Source: Phallus indusiatus (Eukaryota; Basidiomycota; Agaricomycetes; Phallales; Phallaceae). From it: a DNA stretch of 64,000 nt. The stretch is from NCBI GenBank assembly GCA_027605045.1, contig JAQFWX010000004.1, forward strand, positions 1,560,683 to 1,624,682, in the 5' to 3' direction. Under the pieces are notes generated by a model. The model had not been told where the DNA came from and ran no database searches. It worked only from the letters and a program-made list of their open reading frames with translations. The translations under genes were made by a program, and so were the position numbers. Within the stretch, counting starts at the first letter, position 1. Each line of letters opens with the position of its first letter. Below are positions 49,997 to 61,968 of this stretch, one piece after another.

Positions 49997-52843
49997 ATGG
50001 ACGGTTCGCCAAACGCAAGACAACGCCCCGAGAACCCTTCGTTCTTTAAACAGTTTCTCGGTTTTGCCCAGGTATGTTATCTCATATTTTGGTGAGGAAG
50101 TATGTGTTTGTTCTGATTGTATCAAGACAGCAGTTTTGGCTTATTTCGCAACTCAATTGAGTAATATGACATTCGCTCAATGTATTTCCTTGTATTCACA
50201 CCTGTCTTAGTCGGCGGTTTCTTCTCGAAACAGACAGCTACCAATCATTCGACTTCGCCAGGCCCTGTACAATCAAATCTTGTAGAGACAAATGACGCTC
50301 CAGCATTGCCCGATGCTGCCGTTCCTTCATGGCCCCTCGGGACTTCTCTAGATTTATATGTTTATATATCAAGTCTGCAATCTCCTTTGGATTTATTCTC
50401 TAATAAACAACCAGAAGAAAACATGCCTAGTTTCGTGTGGAATAACATCGTGGGTGGTCCCTTTTTCGTCTAGGTGTGACCCTCATTTTGTTCACGATTT
50501 GTGTATCCCAGAATTTAGGTGACTGGGCTGATAATTCCAGGGCCATAGATTTCGATATCGCCATTCCTCACGTAGTTTTATATTTCTTCTTCTTCTGCTT
50601 TGATCTGATTACTTTTAGGATGTCCAAAGGAATCGCTCATTGTTATTTGCTCATATATTCGTTGTCAAGGACCACACCACTCCCAATCCGTTCGAACCAG
50701 ATTTTGACCCTCGTTCTGTTCACTATTTCAAAAAAGGTGTTTATCTGATTTATGTATTCTTTCATAAACGAACACCCACAAATCTCGGGCAGTTCTCACG
50801 CGACTGCTACCTAAAACCAAAGTAAGAAAAGAGAAAAACTTGTTATCCTCTTCGGATGAACCTGAGGTTGAGGAAGAAGAACCTGAAGTTATGGCCTTGC
50901 ATTGTGAGTTTCGCTTACTCGGGGCATGTATCATAAGTTCATTGGTGTTTAGGGCATTCCAATTTGACATTAGCTTTGGTTTCTGACAATCCAACCATCC
51001 CATACTCAAAGCTGCCCCCAGCTCTGACTCAATGTATGTGTTTGTCTCTCATTCTCTTTGTATATGTATATGGATTGCTTGTAGATGTGAAACTTGTCTC
51101 CGGGCATCGTACCGCTGAAGGTCAAGGTGTTTATTGGCCTATACTGTTCACCAATGATTTTTGGCAGGTTAATATTGTTCCGGCGATAGATTGTCACTCT
51201 ACTTATATAATATGCCCAGCTCCGTAGCCAGTTCATCGAAGTCAATTCGACGACTCCAAATCTTCCCCTGCATATCACGTTTTATCCCATCTCGTATATG
51301 AAGTTCCAGATATACGCTTCGTTGACTGCTGGGTTTGAAGAAGCCGCCAAGACTAATAAACAGGCCGGTTCTGCTGAATTGGATGAATTGAAACGAATGC
51401 TCACAGAGACCAATCCTTATTTACTCATCGTGACTGCCGTAGTTAGCGTACTCCATATGGTGTGCGTGTTTAATTTGCACATGTTTCATATGATCTTATT
51501 CATCCCTAGGTTCGAGATGCTTGCATTCTCTTCCGACGTCAGGTAAACCTTTAGGGCGTATATCAAATAAAATAAAGCTAACAGTGTAATGCTATGTAGC
51601 CATTGGCGAAACAAAAAAGAACTAACCGGGGTTTCAGTTCGGTGAGTAACAATTCTGCAACAGCCGCTATCACTCTTATATATGTTCCACTATAGCACGG
51701 TACTGTCGTCTGTTACGACAACAAAGTAATCGCAACTGATTATTAACAGATATTGACAAATGTTTTCACTCAAGCGGTCATTCTGCTTTATCTGTTCGAT
51801 AACAACGCCGAGACCAGTTGGATGATCCTAATGGGTCAGGGAATGGGAATTCTGATTGAAACATGGAAGATTACCAAGGCCGTTGATATTAAGATTGTAC
51901 CAGCAAACTCTGGGTCTCTCATACCATATCGAGTAGAAGTTCACGGTATAAATTACAGTCGATTGGGGAGTTTATTCCTAGCTCACTCTTTTCTAATTCT
52001 GCAGATAAGCACGTATTGTCCGAGGATGAAAAGAAAACCCAGCAGTAGGTAGTTTCGACCCTCATTGAGCGCACTGATAAAAATATCTCTTTTAGATATG
52101 ATCGGGAGGCTTTCCGATATGTAGCCTATTTTGCAATCCCTTTGCTTTTATGCTACACTGTTTATTCACTAATATATGAAAATCATCGAGGGTGGTACAG
52201 TTTTCTGATTTCTACCCTGACATCCTTCGTATACATGTTTGGTTTCGTAAGTTTATTCACTTTTTGTCTATCGTAATCTCAACGTCCTGTAGGCTCAGTT
52301 AATTCCCCAACTCATCATAAATTACAAACTAAAGGTAAAAACATTTATAATCCTTTGCGCAGATGCATTTAAGAGCTCAATTAATTTCAGAGCGTTGCTC
52401 ACATGCCTATGAAGGTACGATCTCATTGAATACATTGGTTCTTCTACTTAAAACTCTTAGGCCATGGTCTACAAAACACTGGGAACCGTGATAGATGACC
52501 TATTTGCGTATGTGTTTGTTTAGAACATAGAACAGCTGATGACCTTATGCCAACGTAGGTTTTGCATCAAAATGCCACTTCTTCACCGTCTAGGTGGGCA
52601 ATAGCGTATTTATCCATGATATCGGACATATCTGACATAACGTTTTCTAGCGTGCTTTCGAGATGATGTTGTATTTTTGATATTCTTATACCAGGTAAGG
52701 AAGATCAGCCAAACCAATGATTATGAATTCATAAAACCCGTTTTCAGCGGTATATTTATCGTGTTGATCTCTCTCGAGTCAACGAGTTTGGACAAGGAGG
52801 AGAAGTCGGAGATGACAAAAAGGAGACCAAGAAAGACAAGTAA
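49997..52843 (+). CDS. CLPTM1: CLPTM1-family multi-pass membrane protein, 21 exons with a 4-nt microexon
   Basis: Homologue of cleft lip and palate transmembrane protein 1, an ER/Golgi membrane protein. Coding exons: 49997-50071, 50127-50160, 50211-50449, 50512-50571, 50619-50736, 50793-50903, 50953-51033, 51085-51167, 51220-51461, 51510-51542, 51600-51641, 51696-51699, 51750-51945, 52005-52044, 52096-52246, 52293-52334, 52391-52414, 52461-52507, 52559-52593, 52651-52694, 52748-52843 (598 aa). Family motifs: PSFVWNNI, VYWPILFTNDFWQLRSQFIEVN, FSSDVSHWRNKKELTGVSVRT, DNNAETSWMILMGQGMGILIETWKI split over exons, YDREAFRYVAYFAIPLL, GFAQLIPQLIINYKLKSVAHM, DDLFAFCIKMPLLHRLACFRDD, YQRYIYRVDLSRVNEFGQGGE. 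Joining SVR to ILTNVF needs a threonine, supplied only by the 4-nt exon CACG. The acidic EVEEEEPEV loop and Lys-rich tail face the cytosol or lumen; topology not resolved. Confidence 0.92.
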
Positions 52844-53019
52844 TATTGTTATATTACCGTTTAATATAAACAGCAATGAGCTGTTCTCAACAAGTTCTCA
52901 ATCCCTCAACCTGATGGTGTGACTGTGACACCCTATCGCGGCATGATGTTTCCTGAGTCAGTCAGATAAATTAGATACACAAAGCGTGTGGCACCTCAGC
53001 TCTGCACCAGCTCCTTGTG

Positions 53020-55747
53020 ATGACTTCAAAGGGTAAATTCGATGCTACTGATCCCAACGTCCAGTTGTTGCTCTCGCAATTTCGCGCCATCAACTTGTCG
53101 AGCACCAAGGCCAACGAAACGGTACGAAACCCGAAGAGTGCAAATTCGCTCAAGGAGATTATCGACCGCAATAATCTAACAGAGGCGAATCTAGAAGAAA
53201 AACAAAGCAATCTTGTTCTTCAGCTTGCTTTGCAGGGCTTGAAATTGGACGCTGCGCAGCAGGATTATATTGTCAAATATATAACAGCTGGTAAACTTAA
53301 AAGTGGTGATCAGATTGGCGGTATGTACTATATTGATATGTCGACAATGCGACGTCTTATCCTTGGATGTTGTAGCCGCGATAGTCTATTTAGAACAGCA
53401 TTCACTTCCAGTAGATGAAAAAGATTTTGAAAACCAGTGTGGTGTTGGTACGCAAAACGTATCTTGCATTGTAATTCTAATGCGGTTAACCATTTTCTGA
53501 AGGCGTTACGGTTGATATCGAGCAGATCAGCAATGTAATTGAGGAGTACATATTGAGCAAGTCTCCACGAGGCTGGGCCGATCTAGGATCTATACTATCT
53601 GGTGTCAGAAGTCTACCCTCGTTGCGCTGGGCAAATTCCTTAGATGTAAAAAATGCGGTGGAACGCATTTTGACTGAGAAATATGGACCGCGGGATCAGG
53701 TCAAAGGGAAGACATCCAAGGTGAGCTTTCTCTTCAGTTGTTGGAACATCATGGCTTTATCCTGATCTCAGCAAACACCCATCACCTCAAATGCAAACGA
53801 GGCCGCACGTCCCGACACGGGGTCGAAATCGATTTTTGAACAAGGATTTCTTGGTAGCTTGCATAAGCCGGGAGGAAATCCTCAGATTAAACCAGAATTA
53901 CGAGAGAAACATTTAGCCACGACAGGAGGTCAAGTATGGACTCGATTTCCCCCAGAACCCAACGGGTTTCTTCATATTGGACATTCAAAAGCAATTTTCG
54001 TCAATTTTGGTTATGCCGCATTCCATAACGGTCGATGCTACCTACGATATGACGACACTAATCCTGAAGCCGAAGAAGCTCAATATTTTGACAGTATTTT
54101 GGACATGGTGCGATGGCTGGGATTCGAACCTTGGAAGATCACGTACTCCAGCGACTATTTTCAGCAGTTGTATGAATTGGCCGTCGAATTGATTCGTCGA
54201 GACAAGGGATATGTTTGTCATTGCACAGGTAAGTTGTCGGGATATAATGATGTGATTACCTGGTTTAATGTTTTGTAGCGGATGAGATCAAATTGAACCG
54301 AGGCGAAAAAGAGGGTGTTCCAAGAACTGCTTGCCAACATCGCCATAGACCAGTTGAAGAATCTCTCGCTGAATTTGAAAAAATGAAAGAAGGCAAATAC
54401 CGAAAAGGAGAGGCTGTTCTTCGTATGAAACAAGACCTCGATGACGGAAATCCTCAGATGTGGGACTTAATTGCTTACCGGGTGGTCGATGCACCACATC
54501 ATCGAACTGGTTCTACTTGGAAAATTTACCCGACTTACGATTTTACGCATTGTTTGGTTGATAGTTTCGAGAATATATCGTAAGTACCATATACCCCTCT
54601 TTTGGCTGGTGTTTATATTTCCTAGACATTCCCTTTGTACTACAGAATTCATCCTGTCTAGGGTGTCGTATGAATGGCTATGTGATGCGCTGGAAGTTTA
54701 TAAACCACGCCAGTCAGAGTATGGTCGACTCACCATGCAAGGTACAATTACGTCAAAGCGGAAAATATTGAGTCTAGTCAACGATGGATACGTCAAAGGT
54801 TGGGATGACCCACGACTATTCACTTTGGTGGCCTTACGGCGCCGTGGAGTACCTCCTGGCGCTATATTATCCTTTGTCGAATCTCTTGGTGTCTCTACTG
54901 CACGTACCCTGGTAGAAGTAGCACGATTCGATCAATCTGTCCGTCAATATCTTGAAAATACTGTCCCTCGGTTACTCATGGTCCTGCGGCCCCTTAAAGT
55001 CACATTGGTCAACGTTGCGAATGATTTCGTAGTTTTCATCAATAAGCCTTTACACCCAAAGCAATCAGAGATCGGAAATGTCACTATTCCTTTTACCAAA
55101 ACCATCTATATTGACCGGGAAGACTTCCGTATCGAAGATTCCAGTGACTACTTCCGGCTTGCTCCCGGCAAAACAGTTGGATTGTTCCAAGCACCGCATC
55201 CCATTACATGCATTTCCTACAAAATCGATCAAGCCACGGGCGCCGTTGTAGAGCTACTCTGTCGTTTAGAAGACGGGAAGGACGGGACTTCCCCCAAGAA
55301 GCCCAAAGCATTTATCCAATGGGTGGCCGAACATGCGCCTTCCGGTAGTCCAGTAAAAATCGATGAAGTCCGTATATTTCATTCACTGTTTAAAAGCGAC
55401 AATCCAGGCGGTCTGCCGAATTTTAGAGAGATATCAACCCAGCCAGCCTGGAGACTACGACGGAAGCTTTCATAGAGACCAGTTTTTGGTCTATTGTTAA
55501 GAAGGCTGGGACAACTGCTCGTGCTCTGAACGAGAAGGCCAAAGAAAAAGATCCAAACAGCCGTCCAATTTTCGGAAAGGAAGTTGTTCGCTTCCAAGCT
55601 CTCAGGGTAGCATATTTTGCCCTCGAACGAGATTCCGTCCTTGCTTGCCTCGATGATTTAAGCGCTAAAGAAGGTCGACATACGACAGACCACATCATAC
55701 TCAATCGCATTGTTTCCCTTAAGGAAGACGTTGGAAAATCGGCTTAG
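53020..55747 (+). CDS. GLN4: Glutaminyl-tRNA synthetase (one-base frameshift near 55430)
   Basis: Class I synthetase charging tRNA-Gln in the cytosol. Exons 53020-53320, 53376-53447, 53503-53720, 53772-54228, 54279-54579, 54626-55747; 823 aa when one base is restored. The N-terminal GatB-like appended domain ([31 protein letters not shown]) is followed by the catalytic core: [17 protein letters not shown] (HIGH), [70 protein letters not shown] (KMSKS variant TSKRK) and [19 protein letters not shown]. The anticodon-binding part contains [12 protein letters not shown]. At 55430 FREISTQ should continue as [11 protein letters not shown] in the other frame; the missing base is a G in an expected AGAGAGGATATC. 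Its stop is 99 bp from DPB2's. Confidence 0.92.
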
Positions 55748-55846
55748 TAGAAGTATTACACCTCTCGATTTGTATATTGTACACTCATAGTTTACTTGGG
55801 TCCTGTGCATTTGATCGATGTTGCCTGTATCTACTCGTCTAACTCT

Positions 55847-58013
55847 CTAGAAGAAAGAGAAGGGCTGAGTTTGGACTGTATGCATCACGAAGTGAACAAG
55901 GACATACGATGGTTCTGATCTGCAAGTAGCTGGATAATAAGTCGAAAATCCGTATGAAGCTCGCAAGAAGCTACCAGGATTGAAAACATGGCACCCTTCG
56001 TATGTAAACTCATATCGATCATATTTGTCGGCAAGAATAAGCTACCGTAGGGGTGAGATGATATTGAAAGGTATAGTTATGAGCATACCGTTGTCGGCAT
56101 CGGATAGAGTCTGAGTGCAGCATCGTACCCATGTAGGATGGGCTGATTTAGTAGCGGCGATAGGTGTCCTTGGTCGACAATAGTTTGGACTAGCTATCAT
56201 ATTGATGAGTTTGACAAATAAAAAGTAGTAAAAATAATCACAAATCGTTTTAAAATTTCCGCATCAGTTTCAGGCTTCACGTTAATGAGATTTCGAAGTA
56301 TCCGAGCCATCATATCTTCGCGGAATATCACAATTTCTTGGCCGAAAAATTTGATGCGACATGGATTACTGCAGAAATGAACCTTGGGTAATCTTTCTAG
56401 TCGCTGAGTGAATGAACGGAAAATAGGGCGTTGGGGCAGCAGGGTAGAGGGGCATAAATCCTGGGGTCCGGGAATGAATACAAAGTGACAGGTATGCTCA
56501 ATGAGTGGAAACGAAGAAATCAGTTCTGCTAGAGCATCAAAGCCCTCTTCCAATGTCATTAGACCGAAATTTTTATTTTACCTAAGGGAATCGGTACCTT
56601 GATATGCGACGATACTTTTCGGACTGCCTTTAGATACACCCTTGCTCGAAAAGTTTCCGCACATGATGAATAACTTTGGAAGCCAGTTATTGTCAATGCA
56701 ACTGCGAAACAGCTTCCTGAGACCGACTAGAGTCTTTGAGTGATCTAGCCACACGTCAGACAAGACGAAAAATGTTAATTGTGTATGCTCCACCAATTGT
56801 GCGTCGAGCCGGTCCTGCAATAAAAGCCATTAAAGACATTAATTATAAAGAAGAATATCTTACATCTTCTAACACGGAAGTGGCTCCCCTACCCAGGAAA
56901 TCAATATGACCATAAAGTGTCCTAAACATTTAATAAATCCATATTTCAATATAAAGCGGAACGTCGATCTACCTTGTCTGCGCCCGCCTTTCGCAAGGAG
57001 GATGCCCGATGGCATTAACGATTATGATTTCTTCATCGGTATACAACCCTTCAATCAAAACAAAGCAACCTTCAAAGAAGAAGCCTTCGCTGGAATGCGC
57101 CTGACGAACTACTGGTTCAGAAGGAAATATTCAAAATTGTTTTAAGGCTGTTGCTCACTGCAGGAGAAAACTGTAGCCTGACGACACCGTCGAGGTCCTC
57201 TAGGCACAAGTGGCCTTCTTGGTTTTTCATCAACATGCCTAGGAGCAAGAATTCCGACCCAGCTCGACCCAAGAGATCTTTTGTTGAAGATAACTGATAT
57301 CAACAATGATAAGTAATACTTCGAAAGTGAGGCTAAAAAACGGACCTTGAGAGTTTTTTGGCGATTGGCGGCCCCAAAAGGGCGAGGGGAGAAGTTTTCG
57401 TTACGAAGTATAGCTTGTTTGATTATGCCAAAACGATCACCAGCAGCTCGAATGCGAGAATCCACGGATCCAGTGAAGGTGGATTTACTCAAACTACTGA
57501 ACCAGATATATAGATAAACGACGATAGTGCATAAATGAACGATGCGAAAACTTACCGTTCAAAGCCGCTCCTTTCCGACGACCAATGCCATAGAGGTATC
57601 TCAAACGCGTCAATAAAGTGAAGGTGGCTCTCGACATCTAACACTCCATGTTTTTCCATTTCAGGCTGCGCATTCTGCATCGCTTCATAGACGCGTTTTA
57701 GAACGTCCAGTCGAACCACCATTTCAGCATCTGTCAAGAATATTGTTTCAATAAGTCATTTAGAGAAAAGATCGGTATACGCGCCATCCTGACGATTATA
57801 CTCTTTTGCCAAGTGTCCAATAGATTCGGCGATATCCTCGTCTGCGATGTCATGCTTGTCCAGGATGTCTTCAATGAATGCGGTCACTGGAGGACTAAGA
57901 GTATTTTTATATTTCGTGAAAAATATCTTGGACGCGTTAACTGGCGGACTAAATATATGATAACGTTGAGAGTAAAATACCTTTGTTATCAGCTGACGTC
58001 GAGGTAGATCCAT
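55847..58013 (-). CDS. DPB2: DPB2, DNA polymerase epsilon subunit B
   Basis: Second subunit of the leading-strand polymerase; also ties Pol epsilon to the CMG helicase. Exons 58013-57981, 57926-57794, 57730-57556, 57496-57346, 57293-57159, 57100-56973, 56921-56864, 56814-56598, 56546-56242, 56193-56089, 56041-55847 (about 545 aa). N-terminal helical part: [21 protein letters not shown] and [13 protein letters not shown] part: [15 protein letters not shown] and CLEDLDG. Calcineurin-like, inactive phosphoesterase part: [86 protein letters not shown] and FSTYYPA. The exon 2 donor is uncertain: GTCAGG at 57793, or a GC donor at 57784 that would restore NRQDDAEMVV. Confidence 0.9.
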
Positions 58014-58240
58014 CCTCGAGAGCGATCGGGAATCGAGCGGCGCGTTGTGGTGACGTTATGGCCCTAATTTGATTGATAAGGTGCAACTTCTCCGATGAAT
58101 TGAAAGGCAAACGCGCTAAAGCTACAGAAAACACAGCAACTTTATTGCTCGTTTGCTCGGAAAGATGAAGACTTTAGTAATCTACCGCAGAGGTCACGAC
58201 ATTAAAGTTAGGAGCCTTCGGGCGCTCTCAGACTACTAAC
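58014..58240. promoter_or_regulatory. Divergent promoter, DPB2 / PHAF1
   Basis: 227 bp between two start codons facing away from each other. No specific site recognised. Confidence 0.4.
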
Positions 58241-59731
58241 ATGCCATCTCCCAACACCGGGCCTGTTTCCTTGTTGTCTATCGAATATGAACTATTTCCT
58301 GGACAAAGTCTAGGGCCTTTTCTTCTTGGATTGTCATTATGGAAGGTTTTGGAATATCTCCGAGAAAACAAAGTCTCCTATCCTCAAGTCAAAGTAACAT
58401 ACGATACCGATAATCCGAACGTCTCTCCAATTGTCGTCCGCGTACTGCCGTGTCTTGATCTTATTTTTTCTGGGTACACTCAGAGGCTTCGGAGCATATC
58501 ATTAAGACAGCCGAACTCGAATAGTGTTGGGATGCCGGCTTTAATTCTTCGCTACAAGAATGTCGTGCTAGCGGCACCCAACCATCCGATGCGCAAAGCA
58601 GGAGTCGTCAATACATTTGGACCAACATATTCCGGAGATATAATTAGATATCCAGGAATAACATTTAGTTGCTTGGACGACTCTAATGAGGTTGCAAAAG
58701 GACAACAGCGGAAATCTGTCGATTCAACAGCATTAGAGATTCAAAAGATTGTTATCCAACCAATCGAAGCCACAGAGGCCGATGAAAGCACGCGCGAAAC
58801 AATAGAGTACCCTGTCATGACCGGTGACATTTCTCATGTCATAGCAGAGGTGAGTTCAGAAACAGAAACCATCGAAGTCGTCTTTTTATCCTCATTATCT
58901 CGTTTTAGGTGAACAAGGGCATCAGAATTTTTCTATATCCGTCATCAACAGCTCCCATCTTTATTCCACTAGGCGCCAGCGCCGAAGATTTAGAATGCGA
59001 TTTAGGTTCTCCTCTCCGTAGATTCTACAAGGAAGACAGTCGCTTGGATATCCATGCTAGCTCCATTCCGGCCACAGAGCACCATAAAGAAGAGAACGAT
59101 TGTACTTTCTTTTTTTGTTGCGATGAAACGTTGTCTAAGTATTCGGATAGATTTTTATAACTATTTCCAGTATGGAGTTGATTTTCTTGTATCGGGAGTT
59201 ACACATAAGGTGAAGAAGATAATCTTACATTCAAATATAGTGCGTTTTCAACAGTCTTTGGATTTTGATATCAATAATTTTATATATTGTATAGCCAGGT
59301 TCGCCGTCATTTCAACGGTATGCAAGGTGTCCCTGGACCTTACGTGTAGGGTTAGATAACACCAGTTCAGTGTAACTTAGTTTCTTTCATGCATATGCTG
59401 ACATGACTCACAAAGTGGAATTCACTGAAAAGGTGTGATACCTCTCTTCAAAAGACCGACGAAGGATATTAATTCTTACGCAGGTGGACGATTTACTAAA
59501 GCTACTGGACCCAACATCCAGTGAGGCGCCACCGTTCATGGAACTTCACCAGATGGAGGACGAGCGATTATCATCATCTAGTTTTAAAACTCGTCAGTAG
59601 AAATCCCCCTTATTCAATCTCATAAGTAGTTTGGTCCTCAAGTACCTTTAGGGTTGATTGGATTCGAGGGAATCGTCGCAGAATCATATGGCAACCAGAT
59701 ATCGACTCTAACGCTAACTAGGATTTCTTGA
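58241..59731 (+). CDS. PHAF1: PHAF1/UPF0183 family protein (phagophore assembly factor 1)
   Basis: Homologue of human PHAF1 (C16orf70), which binds early autophagic membranes together with BCAS3. Seven exons: 58241-58849, 58909-59101, 59151-59239, 59295-59343, 59416-59432, 59484-59592, 59652-59731 (381 aa). Family motifs: FPGQSLGPFLLGLSLWKVL, YPQVKVTYDTDNP, LRSISLRQ, NTFGPTYSGDIIRYPGITF, STAPIFIPLGASAEDLECDLG, YFYNYFQYGVDFLVSGVTHKV, KIILHSNIPGSPSFQRY, and near the end TRLIGFEGIVAESYGNQI. Exon 5 has only 17 nt. The fungal protein lacks the longer metazoan mid-region. Residues 145-205 are a less conserved insertion. Its stop is 16 bp from that of the convergent nucleotidase gene. Confidence 0.87.
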
Positions 59732-59747
59732 ACAAGGAAAATGCTAT

Positions 59748-60785
59748 CTACTCATCGGTCGCATTTTCCGTTTCCTTAAATATATGTGGCCAAACCATCC
59801 TTAATTCCTCTAGATGATGTATTGTTGCATCCACACCCTCAAATATCATGGACTCTGGTTGCTGTCCTGGTTCGCGATAATAAACACAGGACCCCCATCC
59901 CAATTGCTTTGCTGCTCGAACATTTTGTAGATTATCATCCACAAAAAGACACTTGGATGGATCATGTACATTTGCCTTCTCCAAGGCCTGTTGTAGTGTA
60001 GGATTGTGTTTACTGGTATATGCATTGAAACTCACCTTCGTATAATACTCCGTCTCCGGTTTACAGGCAAAATCTCGCGCTGAATAATCACAATAAACTA
60101 TATCTTCAATTAGATCATCTAGTCGTAAAATATGTAAAACTCGGCGAGCATGCTGGATGTAGAGATCAAATTAGTGGTGATTGCACTTACTACAGGAGAC
60201 GTACTGTTATATATGCATTGGTTAATGCCCAAACTCTGGTTTTGGTTCTATCGATGTCTAGCAGAAGCTGTCTCACGGCAGGATCTGGTTTCAAGATATC
60301 TTCGAGAGGAAGAGATTGATCGCATTTCTTATCAAAATCTAGCCCATCTTTGGAGGTGTTACGAGGATGTGCATTGATCGGAGGAAGGACTTGCCGATAT
60401 TATGATGTCTAGTTAATCCCCGTAAAGCCAAACCGTACTTGGTATAGTAATCACGATGAAGAACGCGTGCTTGCTCTTCGTCCATTCCCAAATCATTAAC
60501 GAAGTATTCTTAATGCTTTCATAAAAATAAATTACAAGGGAAAATATTGAAAGTTCACTCACTGTGTATCCGCTCAGTCATGAGTTGCGCTATTTTCGTG
60601 TTTGAAGTGTACAAAGTATTATCAACATCTAGCCAGACCATAAGATCGGGGGCATCTGAAAGATACAAACAACCATTGTTTTATTATTTCTTTGAAAGAA
60701 GTGACTCCTGATAAACCTCACTTGGCGATTGGGTATTTTCAGACATCGAAATATTCAGTGAGTTTAATGGTGGCGCGATCGGCAT
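59748..60785 (-). CDS. SDT1: Pyrimidine 5'-nucleotidase, HAD family (SDT1/PHM8 type)
   Basis: Haloacid-dehalogenase-fold phosphatase acting on pyrimidine or other nucleoside monophosphates in the cytosol. Six exons: 60785-60722, 60655-60563, 60508-60395, 60347-60205, 60152-60036, 59987-59748 (256 aa). HAD motif I is WLDVDNTLY, motif II is in WALTNAY, the lysine of motif III in CKPETEYY, motif IV is CLFVDDNLQNV. Other family pieces are YFVNDLGMDEEQARVLHRDYY and LDFDKKCDQSLPLEDIL. The third intron begins GCAAGT, a GC-AG intron. The last intron (59988-60035, 48 nt) is a multiple of three and stays open if retained, but removing it restores TKALEKANV. An alternative start is the ATG 13 codons later. 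Confidence 0.87.
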
Positions 60786-60859
60786 TATGTAAGCCCCCGT
60801 TGAAATAGACGCTTTCGACATCCACATTTCCTCACCGAAACAAACGACGACGAAGACCG

Positions 60860-61024
60860 TAAGTTGTGTTTTCTTTTGTTAATTATAGACGTATATGAGG
60901 TGCAGATACGTTTGTGGATGCTTTGGCTTTTTTTCTTGTGTGAAAAAATGACCTCCAGATGATGGATTCGTTTTTGCATAAATGGATGAAGCTCTAATGC
61001 TAACGATATAATTTTTCCTAACAG
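60860..61024 (+). other. Likely 5' UTR intron of RPL6
   Basis: A GTAAGT donor at 60860 and a TTTTTCCTAACAG acceptor ending exactly one base before the RPL6 ATG (61025). Leader introns are common in ribosomal protein genes. No upstream in-frame start is visible, so I read it as a leader intron rather than a missing coding exon. Confidence 0.55.
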
Positions 61025-61793
61025 ATGGTTAGGAATAAGCCTATCTCAGCACATGTTGGAAGATACTCTAGATCAAGAGTGAAGGCCTACCGTGGTCTTT
61101 ACAAAGGCCTCAAAAAATCGGATGCACCCGTCAAGCCAGAAGAAACCCTCCACAAAGAAGTTACCGTCGGTGGAGAGAAAAACGGTGGAACACGACTTGT
61201 TCCTACGAAAAAGGCCGCTTTGTATTACCCAGCTGAAGATGTTCGTCAACCGAAAAAAAGTCGCAAAGTAAACCGCCCTACCAAGTTACGGTTGTCGATT
61301 ACACCCGGAACAATTCTCATTTTACTGGCAGGCCGCTTCCGTGGAAAACGCGTTGTTTTCCTGAAGCAGCTTTCAAGTGGGCTCCTACTGGTAACGGGAC
61401 CATACGCTGTTAACGGAGTCCCGTTAAGACGTGTTAATCAAGCCTATGTTATTGCCACGTCCACTAAACTTGACATTTCTGGGCTTGAAGTGAGTGCACC
61501 CCCAATTTATGCTGTTTATGTTAACTGATATCCCTCGATAGATTGGGACAGAAATAAATGACGCTTACTTCGGGAAACCTGCAACACCCCGTCGTAAGGA
61601 TGCCGAATCAGAATTCTTTGCGGACGGTAAACCTAAGGAGAAGGATCCGTACCCAGAGGCGAAGGCCACTGCTCAAAAGAACGTCGACAAGGTTATCTTA
61701 GAAGCCGTAAAAAAGACTGAAAATCTCGCCAAGTACCTAAAAGCAAGCTGGGGGCTGTCGAAGGGACAATATCCGCATCAAATGCAATTTTAA
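61025..61793 (+). CDS. RPL6: 60S ribosomal protein L6 (eL6)
   Basis: Large-subunit cytosolic ribosomal protein. Exons 61025-61489 and 61542-61793 (238 aa). Shows [40 protein letters not shown], then [40 protein letters not shown] and the C-terminal [22 protein letters not shown]. Strongly basic, as expected. Codon use leans to C/T-ending codons more than its neighbours, fitting a highly expressed gene. The acceptor directly before the ATG suggests a leader intron, common in ribosomal protein genes. It starts 239 bp from the divergent nucleotidase gene. Confidence 0.95.
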
Positions 61794-61968
61794 AGTCAAA
61801 AGACATCACGAATCTTATATAGGCCATTATTATACATTCTATTTCATATGATTCTATGTCGGTGTTGTTTTTTGACTTGCATATAAATACACTATGCGTT
61901 CCAGGCATTACCTAAGCTCACCTTTTACTGGACTTTTTTGAATCGTTTCGGGCTTGTGTGACATTGTG

